Both the position numbers and the translations under genes were made by a program. The notes under the pieces were generated by a model. That model saw only the letters and a program-made list of their open reading frames with translations, was not told the origin of the DNA and searched no databases. From contig JAPNXP010000008.1 in the NCBI GenBank assembly GCA_028753945.1, positions 2,728,001 through 2,792,000 of the forward strand: a stretch of DNA of 64,000 nt, in the 5' to 3' direction. This document shows, in pieces, positions 25,401 through 37,400 of the stretch (within the stretch, counting starts at the first letter, position 1; each line of letters opens with the position of its first letter). This DNA comes from Hexactinellida sp. DTS-2022 (Eukaryota; Porifera; Hexactinellida).

Positions 25401-28400
25401 TTAATTATCGCAAGTTGAATCAATAGAGTAAGATTTAACAAGTTAAATCAATATAATTATTACAAGTTGAAACAATGGAATTAGATTTAACAGTTATACT
25501 GAAACTGAAGTGTGAGTAAACAAAGAAATTTCAACCCCCATTTATGGCAGAAATAAAACTCTTTATTGAAAGTTTTCTTCTCCCATCAGACGCGGAATTT
25601 TATGGTGAATCCAAATGTGAAATAAAATTTGGGGGTTTAGTAAAACATATTTTGTGTTATGGACCAGACAAATTTTGAAAGGTGTTAAAGATGTGTCAAA
25701 AATTTCTTAATCAAAAATCGTTACCCCAGGTGCAAATTAGACGGTCCCATCGCACCTACATGCAAAGTTTAAGCCCATCAACTATAAAGCTCTGGCCAGT
25801 GCACCGTCTACGGAGAAAAAATAATAAAAATAAAGGCAGTGATTCTAATACTGGGCCACTATACTATAGTATAGTCGGCACAGTAATAATAAAAATAATA
25901 AAGGCAGTGATTCCAATACTGGGCCACTATACTATAGTATAGTCGGCACAGTAAAAATCCAAAATTGCAGCCTGTGCCGACGCATGTTCCTTTGGTGGCA
26001 CTATATTTTGTTGGTTGTTTATTGATAGTGCCTCCAAAGGAACATGCTGTCGGCGCAGGCTGCAATTTTGGATTTTTTTTCGCCAAGTCATCAACGCCCA
26101 AGGTGTGAAGAAGCATTTGTTAATTGGTCCGAGTCACAAGGAACGGTAGATAAATTTGAAGTTTGTTTCTATCTTAAACCATCTTGAGTTTGATGCCATT
26201 CATTCATTATGTATTGATAATAAATTATATTATTAGTTATTTATATTAGCATTGTTATCCACGGTTGAGTTGAATTAAGTCAACAAATTCCTTATATTAT
26301 ATTATTTTATTTAATCCATTGTATGGTAAATTAAATAGAAGCCAGCTGCAATTTATAAGTTAAATCAATTTAATTATCGCAAGTTGAATCAATAGAGTAA
26401 GATTTAACAAGTTAAATCAATATAATTATTACAAGTTGAAACAATGGAATTAGATTTAACAGTTATACTGAAACTGAAGTGTGAGTAAACAAAGAAATTT
26501 CAACCCCCATTTATGGCAGAAATAAAACTCTTTATTGAAAGTTTTCTTCTCCCATCAGACGCGGAATTTTATGGTGAATCCAAATGTGAAATAAAATTTG
26601 GGGGTTTAGTAAAACAATTTTTGAGTTATGGACCAGACAAAATTTGAAAGGTGTTAAAGATGTGTCAAAAATTTCTTAATCAAAAATCGTGACCCCAGGT
26701 GCAAATTAGACGGTCCCTCCGCAACTACATGCCAAGTTTCAGCCCATCAACTATAAAGCTCTGGCCAGGGCACCGTCTACGGAGAAAAAATAAAAATAAT
26801 AAAAATAAAGGCAGTGATTCCAATACTGGGCCACTATACTATAGTATAGTCGGCACAGTAATAAAAATAATAAAGGCAGTGATTCCAATACTGGGCCACT
26901 ATACTATAGTATAGTCGGCACAGTAAAAATCCAAAATTGCAGCCTGTGCCGACGCATGTTCCTTTGGTGGCACTATATTTTGATTGTGGTTTATTGATAG
27001 TGCCTCGAAAGGAACATGCTGTCGACACGGGCTGCAATTTTGGATTTTTTTTTCGCCAAGTCACCAACGCCTCAGGGTGTCAAGAACCATTTGTTAATTG
27101 GTCCAAGTCACAAGGAACGGTAGATAAATTTGAAGTTTGCTTTTATCATAAACCATCTAGAGTTTAATGCCATTCATTCATTATGTATTGATAATAAATT
27201 ATATTATTAGTTATTTAATTTAGCAATGTTATCCACGGTGAGTTGAGTAAAGTCAACAAATTTCATATATTATTTTATTTTATATAATCCATTGTATAGT
27301 AATATTACAATTAAATAGAAGCCAGCTGGAATTTACAAGTTAAATCAATATATTTATCACAAGTTGAATCACTAGAGTAGGATTTAACAAGTTAACACGA
27401 CGTTTACCACCGATGGGTCACGGAAATGGAACTAAACCACTTTATGCCCATATATGGGCATGTGGGTTAGATTTAACAGTTTTACTGAATCTGAAGTGTG
27501 AGGAAACACAGGATATTGGCACCCCAATTAAGGCACAAACCTAGGCTAAATTGAACATTTGTGAATTGCCAAAAGGTGTAGAATTTAATTCTCTATCCGT
27601 ACATGTAAATTTTATCAAGCTCGATATTAATTATTTCATGTTATGAGCCATAATTAGTTTAAATAGGTGTTGAAATCATTTGATAAAAAATCGTAACCCC
27701 AGGTGCAAATTAGACGGTCACTCCGCAACTACATGCCAAGTTTCAGCCCTCAATGTATACAGGTGTGGCCAGGGCACCTGCTACGGAGAAATATAAATAA
27801 TAATAATAATAATAATAAAATCCAAAATTGCAGCCTGTGCCGACGCATGTTCCTTTGGTGGCACTATATTTTGTTGGTGGTTTATTGATAGTGCCTCCAA
27901 AGGAACATGCTGTCGGCACAGGCTGCAATTTTGGATTTTTTTTCGCCCAGTCATCAACTCCCAAGGTGTGAAGAACCATTTGTTAATTGGTCGGAGTAAC
28001 AAGGAACGATTGTTGAATTTGAAGTTTTTTTCTATTATAAACCATCTAGAGTTTAATGCCATTCATTCATGGGGCGTAAGGGGCTGACTGAATAGTGGAA
28101 TCCAGTGGAATCTAGTGGAATCTAGTGGAACCTAGTGGAATCCAGTGGAATCCAGTGGAATCTAGTGGAATCTAGGGTGACTGAATGGTGGAATCTAGTG
28201 GAATCCAGTGGAATCTAGTGGAATCTAGTGGAACCCAGTGGAATTACTAAATTTTAGTGGAATTGACTGAACGGTGGAATCGAGTGGATTTTCTAAAAAC
28301 CGACTGAACAGTGGAATCGAGTGGAATCTTTGACTGAATAGTGGAATCGAGTGGAATTTGACTGAATAGTGGAATCGAGTGGAAATTGACTGAATAGTGG

Positions 28401-31400
28401 AATCGAGTGGAATTTGACTGAATGGTGGAATCGAGTGGAATTTGACTAAATGGTGGAATCGAGTGGAATTTGATTAAATTGTTAAACACTACGTAGCTCT
28501 AAGCTACGTGTGTATCATATTACGTTAATTTTCGCCCATGTAAAATTGTTTGCAACGATTAAACTAGTGTTGTGCATGAAGTGGCACAATATGATACTAT
28601 ATTAGTATTCTTACTAATCATCTCTATTGAACTGCCCAATGAATACCAACTAGATTTGCTAAGGAATTGTTGATAAATAATGTTTATAAGATGTCTAAAT
28701 ACAGTGCTAACAAAGTCTAACAAATAAATATTATTGAGTTACTGATTGTCTAAATATCTATTTGTCTAATAATAACTACACTACATAACCACAGGTCTAT
28801 TACCAAAGGTTCTATAAATAATCTACTTGCTCTTTGGACACTCTGTTCTGCTTTTACTCTTCCGCTTTCGGGCCCCGGGCTTTTTCCCCGCCCAAGGATT
28901 TTTCTTTAGAATCAGGATTCCATCCGAGGAACAAACTTCTCTATCCTCCTTCTTAATATTAAATTGTAAAAACTTGAGGAAGTATGATTTTCTTTCTGCT
29001 TCTGTTTTTCTCAAATAATGATTGTAATCAATTCTAAAGTTATAAAATTGTGAATTCAAACTGTAATTTCCCCTTCCATAGAGTGATTTTTCTAAGTCTG
29101 AATACTGAGTTTTAACATGGGCTATCAAGGTATTTAAAAGTGTGTGAACTGGTTGTGGTTTATAATTTATCAGATGCTTCATCAAACTGTTACTCGATTC
29201 ACAATTATTATTAGTTAGTGTGGGTGATATCCCGCTGTTCATACTTATTTTAACGTTCCTGTCTAGTGCAGGGACTACTCTGTTTGAGTAATAATCAGAA
29301 AAATTGGGACAATTGTTGGATATAAATTCCGCGGTGATCTCCAAACGTTTTTGGAAGATTTCAAGGGTTTCAGACATAGCTAAACCCCTGCTACCAAATA
29401 TTCTATCATTCAGAAGAGATTTTCTTTCTTCCTCACACAACCCTGTCTTTTTCTTTAGTTGATCATCGAAATTCTGACGCAGGTGTCTAGTGCATAAAAA
29501 ATGTTTTGAATTAGGGAAATTAAACTTAATTGCTTTAACTAGTGCTTGTTCATCATCACTAGTAATGATTAACTTATCAGTGCATATCTCTTTCAGTTTC
29601 GCGGCCAAACATGAAAAGAAAGGGTGGAAATCCGAAAATGTGGAATTGGTATGTAGATATAAAGGTCCTAAAAATATCGGAACTTCTCTTGTTTCATTGT
29701 TTACTATTGCTAAATGTTTAAATACACTGCCAGTGAGAAATATTTTTCCGAGTTGATAGGTTTTATCGAATCCGAGATGTGTCAATCCAGAACAGCAAAA
29801 ATGTTCTATATTTAGTAACTGATAATCACTGAATATCACGATTCCATAATTTGGTTCTAAATTAACTGCTCTTATCATAGATTCTTTGATAGCCAACTCG
29901 TTTATAAATTGAAATTGATCTGCAAGATTTGATATGTGAGTAGGTTCTAATTCCTTCCTTGCCTGATAATATTTTTTGTTGCGAATTTGTTTCAGATTAT
30001 TGATAGGAGAAAAATGTCCCTTATTCGCTGTTAACTTGTTGTATACTGATCGTGGAGTAACATTGCGACTCAGCTCGGATATCTCATCCATAACACAGGA
30101 TGGAGTTCGAATGTATATCGAATCAACATTTCTTGTAAGTCCGTGCGAACTATGTCCAGGGAAAATTCCCTTATATTCCACAATCGCATAATTAATGTTC
30201 GAGATACATTCAGGAGGAGCCGACAAGATTCGTGTTATTCGTCGTTCAAAACTATTATCTAGTTTCAGTTTGAGATAGTACCTTTGTATAATTACGATTG
30301 AATTTGTATTGGGTTGTGGATCCATCATTAACCCTTTTAAAGTAAAATAGAGATTCTGAGTATTGTTGAACTTCATTGTAGAAACAAAGCTTCCTTTGAG
30401 ATGGTAGTAAGAGATAGGACTTCCTTTTCCTTTTTTATCCCAAGCACCACAGTCATCAGTATATTCACATCGTATACCGATAGTATGCCTCTCCGTATTC
30501 TTCGTTCCATCAACAATGAAATAAACATTATTCTTAACACCATTAGGTATTGATCCATGAATCATAGTAGGGGATTTTAGTATTCCAATAACTTCAGTTA
30601 TGTCCAAAAATTTTGAGGTAAAAAGTGGAGTACCAAGGCAGATTTCGTTTGCCATATTAATACGTTCTTCATGTATATGTTCATCAATATCAGATTCAAA
30701 TGGAAAACTATCTGTGTGCTCACCAACGAACTCTTGGCCCAAACATGTTTGAGAATCAGGGTTAATAAGTGGCTTATCATGAAAATTATAAGGAATTGAT
30801 ATTCTCAGTCCTTCTTTATCTTCTGCAAAATTTGAAATACTTTCTACATCTTCTGGAATTGTTATTACCAAGCTCTTATCCGTTTTAAATAGCGGAACAA
30901 AATGATTTGGGGTAAATGTTTCTTTTTCATTGAAAATTGCCTTAGACCACATTATAAGAGCTATGGGAGCTTTACGTCTCACATCTCTACCATAGACCAC
31001 CCTATTAAAGCATTGAATACCTGAAAAATGATATGAACTGGGCGGATAATAAGATTCTATTGGCTGATTGAGAACTGCACTTAATGCGTACATATGAATT
31101 AGACCAGTAAACCCTCCAAGGGTTGAAACTTCTCGAACGATATCAAAGTAGGTACTGGTACATTCAGCATTAAAATCAATGATGTAATCTTTAAAGGTTA
31201 TATGCTCAGGATCATACATGTCGCGATTTGTGAGTATTTCTAAAGCTGCAAATAGTCTCAGTCGACAATGTTCATCTTCATCCCCATAAATAGCTCGTGA
31301 AACAGCTCGAAATAAACAATTTCCATCACCAACAACTTTACAAGGTACATGAGAATTCAGCAAGATAGGATGAAATACTTTTATTATAGAAATTGCGGTC

Positions 31401-34400
31401 GAGTCAATGTCACCAGGATGATAATCAAAAGTTTGAATATCCGGAAAATCTGGAATGATATTCTCATACAGTTCAAGGATCATCTCCACATTTTTAGCCA
31501 CAAGAATAAAATTTGATTTGTGGTTAGCCATAGAACATCTCAATAGTTTCAGAAGGTGTTGGTATAGTTCTTTTGGAGTACTGCATTTGGAGATGCACTG
31601 TTTGCAAATAAAAGAGAAATTAACGTTGTCCCATAGATATGGTTTAACTGAAATTACACAGGTTTTATGGCATCCATTAAAACAGTTCATACAATAAATT
31701 GAATCTGTTTCTTCATTTTGGGAACATATCTGGCAAACAAACAACTTCTTTCTTTTTGGAGGCATAGAAACAAAATGAATTACAGTGAAAATATAAAATA
31801 CGGTGGTTTACTAAGTCATTAAAAACAAACAAATAAATACATAAGCTACTTGGGTAAGCCTATTAGCTACTATTGGTGCTAACTAAAGGACCACCCATTG
31901 CTCATTCGATTCCACCATTCAGTCAAATTCCACTCGATTCCACCATTCAGTCAAATTCCACTCGATTCCACCATTCAGTCAAATTCCACTCGATTCCACT
32001 ATTCAGTCAATTTCCACTCGATTCCACTATTCAGTCAAATTCCACTCGATTCCACTATTCAGTCAAAGATTCCACTCGATTCCACTGTTCAGTCGGTTTT
32101 TAGAAAATCCACTCGATTCCACCGTTCAGTCAATTCCACTAAAATTTAGTAATTCCACTGGGTTCCACTAGATTCCACTAGATTCCACTGGATTCCACTA
32201 GATTCCACCATTCAGTCACCCTAGATTCCACTAGATTCCACTGGATTCCACTGGATTCCACTAGGTTCCACTAGATTCCACTGGATTCCACTGGATTCCA
32301 CTGGATTCCACTAGATTCCACTATTCAGTCAGCCCCTTCATTCATTATGTATTGATAATAAATTATATTATTAGTTATATATTTTAGCAATGTTATCCAC
32401 GGTGAGTTGAGTGAAGTCAACAAATTCCTTAGAAATTAATTTAATTTAATCCATTGTATAGTAATGCTACAATTAAATAGAAGCCAGCTGAAATTTATAA
32501 ATTGAATCAATTTAATTATAGCAAGTTGAATCAATAGAGTAGGATTTAACAGGTTAAATCAATATAATTATTACAAGTTAAAACAATGGAATTAGATTTA
32601 ACACTTTACTGAAATTGAAGTGTGAGTAAACAAAGAAATTTTAACCCCATTTATGGCAGAAATTGACCCATTTATTGAAAATTTCTTCTCCCATCAAACG
32701 CAGAATCTTGTGGCGAATCCAAATGTGAAATAAAATTTGGGGGTTTAGTAAAACAATTTTTGAGTTATGGACCAGACAAAATTTGAAAGGTGTTAAAGAT
32801 GTGTCAAAAATTTCTTAATCAAAAATCTTAACCCCAGGTGCAAATTAGACGGTCCCATCGCACCTACATGCCAAGTTTTAGCCCTCAATGTATACAGGTG
32901 TGGCCAGGGCACCTGCTACGGAGAAATATAAATAATAATAATGATAATAATAAAATCCAAAATTGCAGCCTGTGCCGACGCATGTTCCTTTGGTGGCACT
33001 ATATTTTGTTGGTGGTTTATTGATAGTGCCTCCAAAGGAACATGCTGTCGGCGCAGGCTGCAATTTTGGATTTTTTTTCGACAAGTCATCAACGCCCAAG
33101 GTGTGAAGAACCATTTGTAAATTGGTCGTTGTCACAAGGAACGGTAGATAAATTTTGTTTCTACTGTAAACCACGACAGAACAGGTTAAGTGTACGCATA
33201 AGAATTTGAATGGATTAGTTAAATTAAGAATTACACAAAAATAAGTAGTCTCAAATATTAAAAATTACTAATATTAAAGGACCACAATATTTTATATTAT
33301 ATTTTGACAAGCGAAATTTGGCAATTTATGTCTGGTAATGAAATTGAAATGATCGTAAAATTTTCAGACCACTTCAGACCACAAGGTGATAGTCTCATCA
33401 AATGGAGATATTAAAATACTACAAAATAAAACTTGCATGTAAAGTTGACAGAGCACGACAGATGAAGTTCTTAAGGTTCGAAGTTGTGATAATGCAGAAA
33501 ATATTTTTTCCAAAAATAGCGATAGTAACAATGAAAATATACGTTAGATACTGAGCTATTCTTTTATATCAGCAACATTCCTGCAAATGTTACTAGTTAT
33601 ACAGCCTTGAGATCTTTCAATAACATGCTGTCTTTACATTTCACACTATAATATTATCAAATAATAATTGTGGTTTTTCAATCAATAAATTCCAATTGAA
33701 ATTAGTTGTCGTTAAGACGAGTTTGAAGTCTTATTATTCCAAGAAGCTGTATTGTTTCGAGAAAATTTAACTGCAACCTTAGATATTATACAATGCTCTA
33801 TCAGATAGACTAAGTTTGGATATTTTATAAGATGGTAAAATATTTCCTAATTCCGGGGGTGTGCCACTGTGCTAGGTCACGCTCAAACATTATAGAATCA
33901 ATATGTATCGACTCATCAAATCAAGTAGCCCTCGGAAATCCCCCCAGGATTTAATCTCATAGAAGTGGACTGCATTTAGGATAAGCGTAGAGTTTGTGGA
34001 GAAATGCAAATTGGCAATATTAGAATAAATCAGAAAGTAAATGTATAAACTAAAGATACACATCAAAGATGATCAAATAGTGAGATGGACAAATGAGCAT
34101 CTCCAATGACCAGACAACACAAATGTCAGCTTTTTCGGAACAAAAATTGGAATCAAAAGGAGAGCGCAGACTACTCATGAGAGTTCTCATCACATTATAG
34201 GCTATATTGTTTTGGAACTTACTGAGGGCAAATCTACCAAAATTGGATAGATTGAAACGTACTATTCAGCACCAGCGGGAAAAGGACAATGGAACTCAAC
34301 CGACGAGTTTAGATCTTGTAATTCCATTGGAATATACAAAAACTGTGAAGGAGACAGGCCTGGGGTCAATTACTCTAAAATGTAATATATTACTATTACT

Positions 34401-37400
34401 ATTACTTATATTTCTTCCTATTACTATTACTATTACAATTACATTATTAGAATATGTAATATATTACTATTACTATTACTATTACTATTACAAATTACTA
34501 TACATTTACTAAGACTCTGCTATGATTCAGAATGTCTGAAGTTTATTATTTTAATTGATTATCCCACACAAACAAAAACATATTATCTAACCTAAGAAAA
34601 CAACTAATTTCAATAAAACAACTAATTTCAATATAATGACAAATTCAAATCGATAATCATCTTGCCTTAAATTTATTTTAACAACTTCCTATTTCTTCAC
34701 GAAAAATCAAATAAGCCAGTCCGAAGTATGTAGAATTGTAATAGATAATTCCTATTACAATAGGTTCAATTACTATTACTATTACTATTACATCCTATTT
34801 GAAACACTATTACTTATTACTATTACTATTACTTCTAAAATGTAATCGTTACTAATACAATTACTATTACATATTACTATTACTATTACTTCTAAAATGT
34901 AATCGTTACTAATACAATTACTATTACATATTACTATTACCCCAGGCCTGGAAGGAGATATTACTTACTATGTGACTCCGGGCCTCATTTCCATTGTATT
35001 CTAATTTTGGGACGAATCACAATATGAAATGATACGGTATCCCAGGTGTGGATGGCTAACGGAGCCTTCAAAACAGCTCCAACACTATTTGGACAGGTTT
35101 ACGTCATCAATGGACTTCGAGGACCAGAACTTATTAAGGACGGTAACCTGCTATGTAGACTCTTGTAAAGCTATAGAAATCGTTCTAAAGTTATGGTTAC
35201 GGGACTTCAGAAGAGTAAGATTAGGAATTGGTGACGACGTAGAGAGTACGGCCATCACTACCAGTGTTTCATACAGGATTTGCATACAAGGATGGAAATC
35301 TGGATTATGTAAATTATCAAGGGGGCACTCTGGGATATGTATGCTCTTTAGGGGGGGGCATAAATTAAACTTTGTAGTGTAAGTGGGTTTTCTAGGGGGG
35401 GGGGGGCACTTGAAGGAGCAGGGGGGGAAATACCCCCCTACAACCCTCTGTATGAAACCCTGACTACGGGCCCAACCTGTAGATTTCGTTGTAGAGAATT
35501 TGTTAGGTGGTGTATCGAAATCGATGGCGCAAAGGGTTCATAGAGATGGTGTGCGGACTTGTCTCATTTTTCCCTATCCCCAACTTATTTTCAAACAATC
35601 CTTGGTATATCGTGAAACTATTTTAGCAATTCTAAATATATTGGGCACCAAAGCTGGGTCCCGCGGCAAATACTGCTCCTGTTATATGGTTAATCCGCAT
35701 CTGCCAGCGGTTAACAAACTGCAGCAGAACGGAACGAGGTCAACAGACAACGCCCCTGAATATGACTAAACGAACACGGAATAACCCGAATAACCGCTTG
35801 AACAGAACGAACACTAGAAGAGTCGGGGTTGGAGGATAAGATGCACAAACTGAACAGGGGGGGGGACAAGTTTAGTTTAACGCAACTGCGCTGAGTAATT
35901 AGGTTATATTTCATAAATAATGTTAATTATGAGCGAATAAGTTATTTGTATTAATCTCAAAATGTGAGAATTACGTCATAACATCAACCTCTTGTCGAGG
36001 CCAAAAGTTAACCCAGTATGTTAAAAATCAGATTAGGAACCTTCCAGTTTATTCAATCTAATAGGAACATAAAAATAATTTAATACGTAAAAGCTGCTCG
36101 TCCGCGCTACGCGGGTTCTTACAACTTGCACTCGACCCTCGCTTGTATACAAACACATGCTATTTCTCAGTAAATGCCGGTTGTATTTAAAATTTAAAAT
36201 TTTAAATACATACCCAATAGACGTAATGCAAATTTATTCATGTATGTGCATGATTGAGCTCAAACTGAATCTAGGCGCCTTTTAAAAAAATGTCGGTTAT
36301 GTAACGAAAAATTAAAACAAATTATATATATACCTCACCCTACATATCGCTTTTTGCCATATTGTAATAAAAAAGGACGGGCTGTAATACTTACCCCTTG
36401 GCATTACTTAAAATTCAAAGATTCATTATATTATGGGGAATGATATGGGTAATATTTAGGTGACCGCTAGTGATACACGTAACAGTACATGCAGTAATGT
36501 TATTGTTTCAGAGTAGGGTTGTGCCCCCCCCCTAAGCTGTCTATTTATATCCGTGAGCCCCAGCCATAGGTATATACGTGGGTAGAGAGAGGGAACACAA
36601 TAACTAATTGGATGCATGAACCAATTAAATCAGTCTCAGATAGGCATTCTTTAATGCACACTTTACAATTGATACATACACTAATATCCTTTTATACTAA
36701 TTGAATGCTAGCTGCTAATCCATACTGGTAAACCCTCGAATTTAATAGGCTAAAGTTTCGGCACCTTTAGGGAGGGGAAGATGTGAATATTTTCTTAGAT
36801 TTTAGAACTTGTTTCTAGATACAGTATTCCCTATCTCCTGCCAAAATTCAAGTCTGTAGCTCCTACCACTCGCTACCAGTTCCTCAATCAATTCTGAATT
36901 TTAATGAACACGTCACCATGCGATAATGAGAAAGCACATTAATACGGAGTGACCAAGATTGCCACACCAATGATACCATTAATGTGCATGTTCTATTAAA
37001 ATTTCAGATTTTTTTAAATATAACAGAGCAGTCATGTGCTCCGTTACTAGTAACGGAGTAACGGTAACGGAAAAAGTAACAGTTTCGGGCATCGCCGAGT
37101 AACGGTAACGGAAAAAGTAACGGTAACGGTAACGGAGTAACGAAAGATTTAGTAACGAAGCACATCACTGTAACAGAGGGTGTGAATTATGAGCAATAAG
37201 TGAATTTTACAGCTTTCCTCTATAAGAGCGCCAAAATTTACCCCTGTATGCCAAAAGTCAGATTTCGAAACCGTCCAGTTTCTTCAATCAACTACAAACA
37301 AATATGCAGCACACCCTCGCTAATCCGAACAGAGGTGTTCCAAATAATAAAAATAGTGAATTTGTTCGGACTAGTAATACATTTTCTATACATTTTCAAT

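Larger units (their letters stand above)
28071..32336 (-). mobile_element. MULE (Mutator-like) transposon, apparently whole
   Basis: A perfect 9-bp target duplication, TTCATTCAT, lies at 28062-28070 and 32337-32345. The uninterrupted site is visible in the sister monomers of the surrounding array. The inverted ends of about 400 bp are minisatellites of GGAATCTAGT and GACTGAATAGTGGAATCGAG units. The two arms look nearly identical, which suggests recent insertion. The outermost 9 bases differ: the left has an extra GGGGCGTAA before GGGGCTGACTGAATAG. The single gene lies between the arms. Family knowledge: 9-bp duplications are typical of MULEs, and some animal MULE groups have long tandem-repeat ends. 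Confidence 0.95.
24144..33070 (+). repeat. Five-unit tandem array with hairpin boundaries
   Basis: Six copies of a roughly 115-bp hairpin lie at 24144, 24989, 25958, 26930, 27821 and 32956. They bound five monomers of about 845, 969, 972, 891 and 860 bp; the last length excludes the inserted MULE and its 9-bp duplication. Each hairpin begins TCCAAAATTGCAGCCTGTGC, and its arms of about 47 bp contain ATGTTCCTTTGG and CCAAAGGAACAT. Monomers share TTTATGGCAGAAAT, GCAAATTAGACGGTC and GCTCTGGCCAG. Monomers 2 and 3 carry an extra paired insert with ACTATACTATAGTATAGT and are nearly identical to each other. There are no conserved open frames. The array lies wholly within SUN intron 1. Confidence 0.9.

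Noticed and set aside
24063-28062. Recurrent 60-100-codon frames in the tandem array
   Set aside because: They recur because the monomer is repeated, differ in frame between monomers, run through the hairpin on both strands and have no protein features.
31873-32149. Open frames with repeated His-Ser-Ile-Pro or Ser-Thr-Arg-Phe peptides
   Set aside because: They are translations of the MULE end minisatellite in several frames and have no protein character; the same applies to 28247-28489 and 9415-9629.
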